This document shows, piece after piece, positions 1-5,197 of a DNA stretch of 5,197 nucleotides; position 1 is the stretch's first letter; each line of letters starts with the position of its first letter. The notes beneath the pieces were generated by a model, which did not search any database, was not told the DNA's origin, and saw only the letters and a program-made list of their open reading frames with translations. The stretch is from Nitrospira sp. (GTDB lineage: Bacteria; Nitrospirota; Nitrospiria; Nitrospirales; Nitrospiraceae). The stretch lies in contig JACOEF010000015.1 of the NCBI GenBank assembly GCA_024998705.1, positions 1-5,197 on the forward strand, in the 5' to 3' direction. A program made the position numbers and the translations under genes.

Positions 1-1
1 A

Positions 2-196
2 TGTATTACTGAGTTCCTGGATCTGACTGATGAGATCAAGGAAATGATTCTGGCCGATCGTGCCTTATCGGAGATTCGGTACCGTGCCGTGACGGACGGG
101 ATGATTACCTTGCGGCAATCTGCGGTGAAGAAAGTATTGGCCGGAGAGACGACGTTACGGGAGATCAACCGCGTGACGTTCAGCGAAGAGCGATAA
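2..196 (+). CDS. gspE: Type II secretion / pilus assembly ATPase GspE (PilB family), C-terminal end only
   Basis: The frame is open from the left edge and ends at TAA 194-196, giving 64 residues that begin CITEFLDLTDEIKEMIL. This matches the extreme C-terminus of the GspE/PilB secretion ATPases: the xxEFLxLxDEIKxxI segment, then SEIRYRAVTDGMITLR, then KKVLAGETTLREINRVTF, which correspond to the conserved 'IR..A...GM.TLR', 'KVL.G.TTL.E' and 'VTF' elements. The Walker A and B boxes and the zinc-binding tetracysteine region lie upstream, outside the window. Family members are cytoplasmic hexameric ATPases that power assembly of pilins or pseudopilins. The 'EINRVTF' ending is closer to Geobacter/Nitrospira-type GspE as I remember them than to proteobacterial PilB. 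It sits 3 bases before the PilM-like gene, so it is probably part of the same operon. The family is clear; GspE versus PilB naming is not settled by this fragment. Confidence 0.87.
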   Translation, partial: CITEFLDLTDEIKEMILADRALSEIRYRAVTDGMITLRQSAVKKVLAGETTLREINRVTFSEER

Positions 197-199
197 CCG

Positions 200-1207
200 A
201 TGTGGGATTGGATCACCAGCCGTCCGCAGTATTGTTTGAAGATCGGGGCGCGGGATCTTGCCTGGGCCGAGGTGCATCGGAACTGGCGTGGTCGGCCGCG
301 GTATCAATGCGTGGTGTCGGCGTTACCCGAGGGGATTGTGCGCCTGTCGCCGCTCGAGCAAAATATTCTGTCTCCGCATGAGTTGGAGTCGCACATTCGA
401 GCGATCGCTGCGTCGGCCACGTCTCAAGATGCCGCTCGTTCGTCTGATCCGGGAGTCCCTCGTGCGGCGACGATCATCTTGCCGGATCTGGCTGTGCGGC
501 TGGCGGTGCTTCAGCTCCAAGAACTTCCGTGGAGCTCGGAGGAACGCGAGGCGCTCGTGCGTTGGCGATTGAGTCAGGAACAGCTGCTGTCGCTCGCCGG
601 CGCCAAGGTCTTTTCTCAAGTCCTGTCGGAACCAGGCGGTTCGGGCGAGGGGCCTTGCACCGTGTTAGCGGTGGTGGTGCAGGAGGGCGTCCTGGCTCAG
701 TACGAGGCGGTGTGTGAAGCGGCGGGGCTGATTCCGCAGGAAGTGGATATCTCTAGTCTGCGGATGTTTAATTTGTGGGCACAAGGAGCCGGGCGCACCG
801 TTCAATCGACAGCCGACTATCTTTGGGTGAACGCCACCGACGGCGGGGTCACGGCGTTTATTTTCCATAAGGGTACCTTGGTGTTTCTCCGGTCGAAGTT
901 GCAGGGCGGCGTAGGTTCAGGCAGCGCATGGGGAGCGAGTGCCCGGCAGGTGGGGCTGGACCGTATCGTTCAGGAGTGCGCCGATTCCATCTATGCCTGT
1001 CAGCAGCGAACGCCGGATTTAGCGATTGATCACGCGGTCCTCATTGCGGATGACGCGATGGGATCCGGACTGCAACAACTGTTGGAAAAAGGATTGGGCG
1101 TACCGGTGCAGGCGGTGGAGTGGGATCGAGTGCAGCAGTCCGGCGGGGGGCCCATTGTGGGACCACACACGAGTGCCGCATTACCCGCGATTACAGGGGT
1201 CGTGTAG
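200..1207 (+). CDS. pilM: PilM-like actin-fold assembly protein (PilM/MshI/GspL cytoplasmic-domain type)
   Basis: This 335-residue protein has no obvious membrane segment and is probably cytoplasmic. Several stretches fit the PilM-like branch of the actin/FtsA fold: an N-terminal strand-turn LKIGARDLAWAEV (about 13-25), TIILPDLAVRLAVLQLQELP (91-110) followed by EREALVRWRL (115-124), LAQYEAVCEAAGLIPQEVDISS (split around 165-186), DYLWVNATDGGVTAFIFHKG (206-225), and a C-terminal small-residue helix around 322-334. In known systems PilM binds the short cytoplasmic tail of PilN and links the assembly ATPase to the membrane platform. The ATG at 200 is 3 bases after the gspE stop and follows a GAAGAG ribosome-site-like stretch at 185-190. 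The next gene is a PilN-like protein carrying the expected INL tail motif, which supports the assignment. Sequence similarity to textbook PilM is weak, and the nucleotide-binding residues are not obvious. It could equally be named MshI-like or the cytoplasmic half of a split GspL. Confidence 0.75.
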   Translation: MWDWITSRPQYCLKIGARDLAWAEVHRNWRGRPRYQCVVSALPEGIVRLSPLEQNILSPHELESHIRAIAASATSQDAARSSDPGVPRAATIILPDLAVRLAVLQLQELPWSSEEREALVRWRLSQEQLLSLAGAKVFSQVLSEPGGSGEGPCTVLAVVVQEGVLAQYEAVCEAAGLIPQEVDISSLRMFNLWAQGAGRTVQSTADYLWVNATDGGVTAFIFHKGTLVFLRSKLQGGVGSGSAWGASARQVGLDRIVQECADSIYACQQRTPDLAIDHAVLIADDAMGSGLQQLLEKGLGVPVQAVEWDRVQQSGGGPIVGPHTSAALPAITGVV

Positions 1208-1210
1208 ATC

Positions 1211-1837
1211 ATGTCGTTGGATACGCTTGTCTCGAAGGTTCGTGATTTTGCATTGCGCGTCGGGCAACCCTCGACACGCAGCGGCGCATTCGCGATCAAT
1301 CTCAGCAGCCGGTATCGCTGGTATCTGGCTCCGGCGAGGCTCGTCATCATGTTACTCGCGGGGGCGATCGGCTTGGCCATATTGTGGGATATCTCCCAGG
1401 CCTGGTTGGTGTGGCAGGATGTGCAATCCATGGAATCGGCCTTGAACCAGGTTCAAGATCGGGACAAGGAGTTGTTGCGGGAAGCACAGCAGGAGGGGCT
1501 TGATTTGTCGGAGGCGGCCCTGCAGGTCTTGCCCAAGGAGATCGAGTTTGCCAATCAGTTGATCGAGAAGCGGAGTTTTTCGTGGACCCGGTTTCTGACG
1601 GAGTTGGAGCGTGCCATTCCGCAACGCATTGCCGTCAACAGCATTCGGCTTGATCCGACGAATGCCACGATTATGCTGACTGGCTCCGCGAGGGCGCTGG
1701 AAGACGTGACCACCCTCACCGTGACCTTTCAAGACCATCCCCAGTTCAAGGAACCGGTGTTGGGGCAGCATCGGGTGATGGCCACTGGATTAGTGGAGTT
1801 CGACCTTTCGTTACGTTACCGGAACCGTAACCCATGA
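1211..1837 (+). CDS. pilN: PilN-like inner-membrane assembly protein
   Basis: A 208-residue bitopic membrane protein. The cytoplasmic tail contains INLSSR (29-34), the counterpart of the PilN INL motif that docks into PilM. One membrane segment follows at about 42-62 (ARLVIMLLAGAIGLAILW), then a probable coiled coil at about 66-95, and a periplasmic ferredoxin-like domain with SWTRFLTELERAIPQRIAV (124-142), IMLTGSAR (154-161) and FDLSLRYR (197-204). This order is that of the PilN/fimbrial assembly family. Here about 28 residues precede the INL motif, more than the few usually seen in PilN. The alternative is a later non-ATG start, but the ATG at 1211 lies 3 bases after the pilM stop with AGGGG at 1195-1199 upstream, so I kept it. 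The gene ends in an ATGA overlap with the PilO-like gene. PilN and PilO homologues dimerise in the periplasm to form the alignment frame of the machine. Confidence 0.85.
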   Translation: MSLDTLVSKVRDFALRVGQPSTRSGAFAINLSSRYRWYLAPARLVIMLLAGAIGLAILWDISQAWLVWQDVQSMESALNQVQDRDKELLREAQQEGLDLSEAALQVLPKEIEFANQLIEKRSFSWTRFLTELERAIPQRIAVNSIRLDPTNATIMLTGSARALEDVTTLTVTFQDHPQFKEPVLGQHRVMATGLVEFDLSLRYRNRNP

Positions 1838-2406
1838 TGTGGCCTGGCCTCGATCGTCTCCAACGTACGTGGCGTCAACCCTACGCGCCCATCCTTCCCT
1901 GGGTGGCGTTTGTCGCGACGCTGGTCGCCATGAGCTATGCGATTCATGCGTTAGCCCTGGGCACGGCCAAGCAGGAGCAGGTCCGACTTGAGGCGGACTG
2001 GATGAAGGCCCGCCAACAATTGAACCGGCATAAGGAGGCCAAGAAGGCGAAGGCGGATCTGCAGCGGGTGTGGTCGGTGTTGCCGCTGTTTCGTGATTTT
2101 GCGCCGCTGGCACTTGGGGTGACGGAGGAGGCAAAACGAGACCAGGTGACCTTACCGGCGCTTTCCTATCGGACAGAAAAGACCGCGGTCGCGGATGCGA
2201 CCAAGGCTATCTTGCAGGGAACGGTGACGGGCCGCTATGAGGATTTGCGTCGGTTTCTCTACAACTTGGAATCTGCGGAGGAGCTACTGTTCATCGAAGA
2301 CTTAAATTTGGTTCGATCGGGGAACGTGCAGGATCAGCAGCTCACCTTCAATATCCGGATTTCGACCTATCTACGTGGGGAGCATTTACAGCCTCCGGTA
2401 CCGTGA
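1834..2406 (+). CDS. pilO: PilO-like inner-membrane assembly protein
   Basis: A 190-residue bitopic protein: a short N-terminal cytoplasmic tail, a membrane segment at about 20-42 (ILPWVAFVATLVAMSYAIHA), a charged coiled-coil stretch at about 46-80, and a periplasmic domain whose ILQGTVTGRYEDLRRFLYNL (127-146), LLFIEDLNLV (151-160) and LTFNIRISTYLR (170-181) segments are characteristic of PilO. The start codon overlaps the pilN stop as ATGA at 1834-1837, and a second ATG follows directly at 1837, so the first Met may be skipped. Such an overlap usually means translational coupling and balanced PilN:PilO synthesis. The protein is expected to pair with PilN and to contact the PilP/GspC-like protein encoded next. 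A GspM-type name would be an alternative in a secretion system. The assignment to the PilO group rests on domain order and motif resemblance and is fairly secure. Confidence 0.83.
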   Translation: MMWPGLDRLQRTWRQPYAPILPWVAFVATLVAMSYAIHALALGTAKQEQVRLEADWMKARQQLNRHKEAKKAKADLQRVWSVLPLFRDFAPLALGVTEEAKRDQVTLPALSYRTEKTAVADATKAILQGTVTGRYEDLRRFLYNLESAEELLFIEDLNLVRSGNVQDQQLTFNIRISTYLRGEHLQPPVP

Positions 2407-2410
2407 CCTT

Positions 2411-3763
2411 ATGAATCGAATCAGTAAGAATCAAGGGATGCTGCTGGCGGTCCTCGTGGTGTTGTGGATCGGGTTGCTCATGTGGCAATTCGGTTATTCC
2501 ACCGAGCAGGAGCGTGTGCCCTTGACTCATGTCAAGGGACAGCGGCCACTGGGCAAAGCTTCAGCGGCCCCCGCAGCTTCGTCGCTGCAGGTTCATCTGG
2601 ATCGATTGGCTGCCATCAAGGGCCAGCGCGAGGCAACCTTTTCCACGCCCCGGAATATCTTTGCCAGCCTGATGCCTTCCGTATCGACGCCGGCCCCCAA
2701 GTCTCAGCCAAGACGGCGTCGGGCCCCCAAGGTAGAGGAGAAGAATCCAGCGGGATTGTGGGAATTCAAGCTCCCTGCGGGGGAATTCCCTGGTACGCTG
2801 CCGTCTGAAGAGCAGGCGCCTTCTGAAGAATCCCCCGAGGGAGAATCATCAGAGGGGGAGGCGGTTGTTGAGGGACCACAGGGCCCGACCCCCGAGGAGG
2901 TGGCGCGGCTGCGCATCGCGACGGAGTTGAACCAGTTTCGGTATGTCGGGTTCATGGCGGTGGGAGGCGGTTCGCAAAAGAAGCGCAATATGGCCGTGGT
3001 GATCAAGAACGACGAAATGCACCTGGTACAGGTCGGTGAAGTCATAGCCGGTGAGGTGCTGGTGAAGGATGTGTCAATGCGCGAGATCACGCTTCAGGAT
3101 GTCGCTTCCCAGGTGACGCAGGTCATTCCTGTCACGGACGAACCCACTGAGGCGCGCAACCCAACTAGGCAGGGATGTGTGAGGGATCCTCTCAAGACTG
3201 ATCGCGGCATTACCTATCTGGCCTTGATGTTCTCGATCGTTCTGATCGGGATCTCTGTGTCGGCAGCCACCCGTCAATGGACCGTTATGGTACAACGGGA
3301 AAAAGAAGCCGATCTCATAGCCAAGGGGATCGAAATTCAAAACGCCCTGGCGCTCTATTCAGCCACCATGCAGGTTGGGCGTGTGATGCCCGGCGAAATG
3401 TATCCCCAGTCGTTAGCCGAACTGGCCCGTGCCTACAAGCCGTATCTACGCAGGGCCTATCAGGATCCGATGACGGGCGGAGATTGGGAATACCTGCGTG
3501 CGCCGACCGGCGGGATTATGGGGGTCCGGAGCAAAAGCAAAGGCAAACCGATTAAGGAACGGGACTTCCCCCTCGCGGTTCGCCACTTCGAAGGCCGAAA
3601 GACGTATCGCGACTGGATGTTTCAACACCCCAATCCTTCCTCGCAGTCGATGCTGATGCCGCCGATGATGGGCCTGGCTCCCGGCACGATGCCGATGCAA
3701 CCCGGCGCGCCCGGTTCTGTTCCAGGCGTGCCGCCGACACCGGGTCCCGCTCACAACCCTTGA
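2411..3763 (+). CDS. Fused reading frame: GspC/PilP-like periplasmic protein joined to a pseudopilin
   Basis: This 450-residue frame has two recognisable halves. The first has a membrane anchor (about 10-28, LLAVLVVLWIGLLMWQFG), an RNIF motif (81-84) like the R-x-x-F of GspC/PilP proteins, a basic patch RRRR (101-104), an acidic Ser/Glu-rich linker (about 131-155), and a homology-region domain (about 174-240: FRYVGF, HLVQVGEVIAGEVLVKDV, EITLQDV). This domain normally binds the secretin and the PilN/PilO pair. The second half, from about 257, is a pseudopilin: DRG|ITYLALMFSIVLIG with the predicted peptidase site after Gly266, the QREKEADLI helix, and YPQSLAEL and YLRRAYQDPMTGGDWEYL, followed by a Met/Pro/Gly-rich tail (411-450). 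A GTG at 2375 would add 12 residues but overlap pilO by 32 bases; I chose ATG 2411, 4 bases after the pilO stop, because it puts the anchor at the N-terminus. No strong ribosome site precedes it, so coupling to pilO is likely. As one chain the topology is contradictory, so two products are possible. Confidence 0.72.
   Translation: MNRISKNQGMLLAVLVVLWIGLLMWQFGYSTEQERVPLTHVKGQRPLGKASAAPAASSLQVHLDRLAAIKGQREATFSTPRNIFASLMPSVSTPAPKSQPRRRRAPKVEEKNPAGLWEFKLPAGEFPGTLPSEEQAPSEESPEGESSEGEAVVEGPQGPTPEEVARLRIATELNQFRYVGFMAVGGGSQKKRNMAVVIKNDEMHLVQVGEVIAGEVLVKDVSMREITLQDVASQVTQVIPVTDEPTEARNPTRQGCVRDPLKTDRGITYLALMFSIVLIGISVSAATRQWTVMVQREKEADLIAKGIEIQNALALYSATMQVGRVMPGEMYPQSLAELARAYKPYLRRAYQDPMTGGDWEYLRAPTGGIMGVRSKSKGKPIKERDFPLAVRHFEGRKTYRDWMFQHPNPSSQSMLMPPMMGLAPGTMPMQPGAPGSVPGVPPTPGPAHNP
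2801..2860 (+). repeat. Degenerate acidic Ser/Glu/Pro repeat in the GspC/PilP linker
   Basis: Codons 131-150 of the fused frame encode about four related 5-6 residue units: PSEEQA, PSEES, PEGES, SEGEA. The DNA units are similar (tct-gaa-gag, tct-gaa-gaa, gag-gga-gaa, gag-ggg-gag), suggesting expansion by slippage followed by drift. It lies between the RNIF segment and the secretin-binding domain, where family members usually have a flexible proline-rich or charged spacer across the periplasm. Confidence 0.4.
3179..3763 (+). CDS. Alternative gene model: separate pseudopilin from an internal in-frame GTG start
   Basis: Starting at GTG 3179 gives a 194-residue protein with a 10-residue leader that begins (V/M)RDPLKTDRG, then ITYLALMFSIVLIGISVSAA as the hydrophobic pilin stalk. 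The length and charge of the leader are normal for a class of prepilin peptidase substrate, and the cleavage Gly is in place. The position corresponding to Glu+5 of major pilins is Ala, as in some minor pseudopilins. AGGG at 3171-3174 lies only 4 bases upstream, which is close, and AGG at 3167-3169 lies 9 bases upstream, so a ribosome site is possible but not strong. The frame is the same as that of the longer gene, so this entry is a competing or additional product, not extra DNA. The predicted protein would be a minor pseudopilin (GspG/H-like) at the tip or base of the filament. Start choice and expression are inference. Confidence 0.5.
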   Translation: MRDPLKTDRGITYLALMFSIVLIGISVSAATRQWTVMVQREKEADLIAKGIEIQNALALYSATMQVGRVMPGEMYPQSLAELARAYKPYLRRAYQDPMTGGDWEYLRAPTGGIMGVRSKSKGKPIKERDFPLAVRHFEGRKTYRDWMFQHPNPSSQSMLMPPMMGLAPGTMPMQPGAPGSVPGVPPTPGPAHNP

Positions 3764-3789
3764 CCCGACTCAGAATCCCACAGTATCCT
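3760..3789 (+). promoter_or_regulatory. Possible sigma70-type promoter for proA
   Basis: TTGACC at 3760-3765 (5 of 6 to the -35 consensus) is followed after 18 bases by TATCCT at 3784-3789 (4 of 6 to the -10 consensus). The -35 box overlaps the stop codon of the upstream gene. A nearby TATAAA at 3797-3802 is a better -10 box but has no recognisable -35 at normal spacing. Chance matches of this quality are common, so this is a suggestion only. Confidence 0.28.
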
Positions 3790-3832
3790 GTCTGGCTATA
3801 AATCGTCGCGCTTCCGTTCACCATCTTGAATA

Positions 3833-3869
3833 GGCGGAGAGGCTGAGGCGTTAGGTCTCAGGTACCGCC
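3833..3869 (+). other. Short nested inverted repeats in the proA leader
   Basis: GGCGG (3833-3837) can pair with CCGCC (3865-3869), enclosing CTGAG (3843-3847) pairing with CTCAG (3857-3861) around a 9-base loop. The two five-base stems are separated by unpaired bases on both sides. The structure ends 6 bases before the ribosome site of proA. It has no T-run, so it is not a standard terminator, and it matches no riboswitch I recognise. It may be chance. Confidence 0.2.
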
Positions 3870-3875
3870 AGCAGC

Positions 3876-3880
3876 AGGAA
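3876..3880 (+). promoter_or_regulatory. Ribosome binding site of proA
   Basis: AGGAA lies 8 bases before ATG 3889, good spacing for a Shine-Dalgarno site. It supports the ATG at 3889, and so the N-terminal extension of ProA, over a later start. Confidence 0.65.
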
Positions 3881-3888
3881 TTCACGAC

Positions 3889-5197
3889 ATGGAACAAGAT
3901 CTCACCGAATCCCCGGTTCCGGAGCTGGATGCTCCCGTTGAAGTACTCACCCCGGAAGAGTATGTCGCGACCCTGGTCAAGAAGGCCAAGGGAGCGGCGG
4001 GCCGGCTCTCCAGCCTTCCGACGGCGATGAAGAATCAGGCCTTGGAGGCCATGGCCGATGGGCTCGAAGAGCATGAGGCGGAGCTGTTGGCCGAGAACGA
4101 GAAGGATCTCGAACAATTCGATGCCACGCCCGAGCGAAAAGCGATGGGGGATCGATTGCGGCTGACGACGGAGCGTATCCGGGAGATGGCCGCAGGGATC
4201 CGTGATGTTGCGCGATTGCCGGATCCGCTCGGCGAGACGCCCAAGATGTGGACGCGGCCAAACGGGATGCAGATGGGCCGCATGCGTGTACCGATCGGCG
4301 TGATCGGGATCATATACGAAGCGCGTCCGAACGTCACGGCGGATTCGGCGGCCCTGTGCCTCAAGTCCGGGAACGTCTGTATCTTGCGAGGGGGATCCGA
4401 AGCCCTGCATTCAAACGTGGCCATCGCCAAGGTGTTGAGTGAGTCAGCGGAGAAGGCCGGTGTGCCGGCGGGTGCGATCACATTTGTCGAGCGCGCGGAG
4501 CGTGAGATCGTTCAGTTGTTGCTCAAGCAGGACCGGTACATCGACCTCATCATTCCCAGGGGCGGGGAATCGCTGATGCGGACGATCGCCGAACATGCGA
4601 CGATCCCCGTGCTCAAGCACGACAAGGGAGTGTGTCACACCTATGTCGATGTGGATGCCGATCCTCAGGTGGCCGAACGAATCTGCCTGAATGCGAAAGT
4701 GCAGCGGCCCTCGACCTGCAACGCCATGGAGACCCTGTTGGTGCACCACAGCATCGCGCGTACCTGGTTGCCGGCGCTGGTGGAGAAGCTCAAAGCGGCG
4801 AAGGTGGAGCTTCGTGGTTGTCCGAAGACCTGCCAGCTTTGTCCCGAGGTGACGCCGGCCGCTGAGGACGATTTCGGTCGGGAGTTTCTGGATCTGATCC
4901 TGGCGATCAAAGTGGTCAAGACGATGGACGAAGCCTTGGAGCACATCGCCACCTACGGATCCCAGCACACGGAGGCGATCGTGACGAAGGACTACGCCCG
5001 CGCCATGCGGTTTTTGCGCGAGGTGGATGCCGGTGCGGTGCTCGTGAATGCCTCGACGAGGCTCAATGACGGCTATCAATTCGGCTTGGGGGCGGAAATC
5101 GGCATCAGCACGTCGCGGCTCCATGCTCGAGGGCCGATGGGGCTTGAAGAATTGACCTGTTCAAAATTTGTGGTGCTCGGGAGCGGTCAGATCCGCG
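3889..5197 (+). CDS. proA: Gamma-glutamyl phosphate reductase (ProA), cut at the 3' end
   Basis: ProA reduces gamma-glutamyl phosphate with NADPH to glutamate semialdehyde, the second step of proline synthesis from glutamate, in the cytoplasm. The 436 visible residues match the family throughout: VPIGVIGIIYEARPNVTADS (134-153), CLKSGNVCILRGGSEALHSN (157-176), YIDLIIPRGG (217-226), VQRPSTCNAMETLLV (271-285) with the probable catalytic Cys277, the ProA signature VKTMDEALEHIATYGSQHTE (342-361), VLVNASTRLNDG (384-395) and LHARGPMGLEELT (411-423). By recalled alignment with E. coli ProA (417 residues), the ending GSGQIR lies within a few residues of the normal C-terminus, so little is missing. About 24 extra residues, acidic and proline-containing, precede the usual start; the AGGAA site supports this. 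Unusual is C311-x3-C315-x2-C318 in a loop that is normally variable and not cysteine-rich. No proB is adjacent on the left, and the neighbour there is unrelated in function. Confidence 0.96.
   Translation, partial: MEQDLTESPVPELDAPVEVLTPEEYVATLVKKAKGAAGRLSSLPTAMKNQALEAMADGLEEHEAELLAENEKDLEQFDATPERKAMGDRLRLTTERIREMAAGIRDVARLPDPLGETPKMWTRPNGMQMGRMRVPIGVIGIIYEARPNVTADSAALCLKSGNVCILRGGSEALHSNVAIAKVLSESAEKAGVPAGAITFVERAEREIVQLLLKQDRYIDLIIPRGGESLMRTIAEHATIPVLKHDKGVCHTYVDVDADPQVAERICLNAKVQRPSTCNAMETLLVHHSIARTWLPALVEKLKAAKVELRGCPKTCQLCPEVTPAAEDDFGREFLDLILAIKVVKTMDEALEHIATYGSQHTEAIVTKDYARAMRFLREVDAGAVLVNASTRLNDGYQFGLGAEIGISTSRLHARGPMGLEELTCSKFVVLGSGQIR

Noticed and set aside
258..572. Second + strand frame of 104 codons inside the PilM-like gene
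   Set aside because: The product is Arg/Cys-rich with no family features. The overlapping PilM-like frame has the coherent motifs and the operon spacing.
2375..2410. Upstream GTG start for the fused gene
   Set aside because: It would overlap pilO by 32 bases, place 12 polar residues before the membrane anchor, and lacks a ribosome site. ATG 2411 fits better.
3779..3792. Possible terminator hairpin ACAG-TATC-CTGT after the pseudopilin stop
   Set aside because: The stem is only four base pairs with no following T-run, too weak to call a terminator.
3796..4410. Open frame of 204 codons on the - strand covering the gap and the start of proA
   Set aside because: Most of it is antisense to conserved proA codons, and the product shows no domain. 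It does not provide evidence for a gene in the 125-base gap.
4819..4842. Radical SAM-type CX3CX2C motif
   Set aside because: The host protein is clearly ProA with its own catalytic cysteine and signature. The motif is not in a radical SAM barrel, so only the cysteine cluster itself is reported.
4444..5124. Long open frame of 226 codons on the - strand
   Set aside because: It lies fully inside proA, which matches its family along its whole length. The antisense protein is His/Arg-rich with no recognisable domain, typical of a GC-rich shadow frame.

Overview
The window holds the end of one type IV filament gene cluster followed by a housekeeping gene, all on the + strand and tightly packed. 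The DNA is moderately GC-rich by eye. The assembly genes resemble those of Geobacter/Nitrospira-type type II secretion or pilus-like systems, and the ProA sequence also looks Nitrospira-like. A bacterium of the Nitrospirota is my best guess; this is recognition from memory, not a database result.

Region 1 (2-3763) is an apparent operon: the last 64 codons of a GspE/PilB-type assembly ATPase, a PilM-like actin-fold protein, a PilN-like protein, a PilO-like protein, and one long frame joining a PilP/GspC-like periplasmic domain to a prepilin-like (pseudopilin) domain. The genes are 3 to 4 bases apart or overlap by 4 bases (ATGA), which suggests co-transcription and translational coupling. The expected job is an inner-membrane assembly platform: the ATPase drives filament assembly, PilM docks on the cytoplasmic tail of PilN, PilN and PilO form the membrane/periplasmic frame, and the PilP/GspC-like part would reach toward an outer-membrane secretin. 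No secretin, GspF/PilC platform protein or prepilin peptidase is in the window; the first two would be expected upstream.

The most notable point is the last gene of this cluster. A GspC/PilP-like protein and a pseudopilin share one uninterrupted frame (2411-3763), yet the fusion would place the pseudopilin signal on the wrong side of the membrane. An in-frame GTG at 3179 sits exactly at the expected pseudopilin start, and a TGA in another frame overlaps it as GTGA, the usual arrangement of two coupled genes. The fusion may therefore be real, a one-base insertion or sequencing error, or a frame from which two proteins are made.

Region 2 (3764-3888) is a 125-base gap with a possible sigma70-type promoter, two short nested stems and a good ribosome binding site. 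No convincing terminator was seen in it.

Region 3 (3889-5197) is proA, gamma-glutamyl phosphate reductase of proline synthesis, cut by the window edge probably only a few residues before its end. It carries an unusual Cys-x3-Cys-x2-Cys cluster. No RNA genes, insertion sequences or CRISPR arrays were seen.
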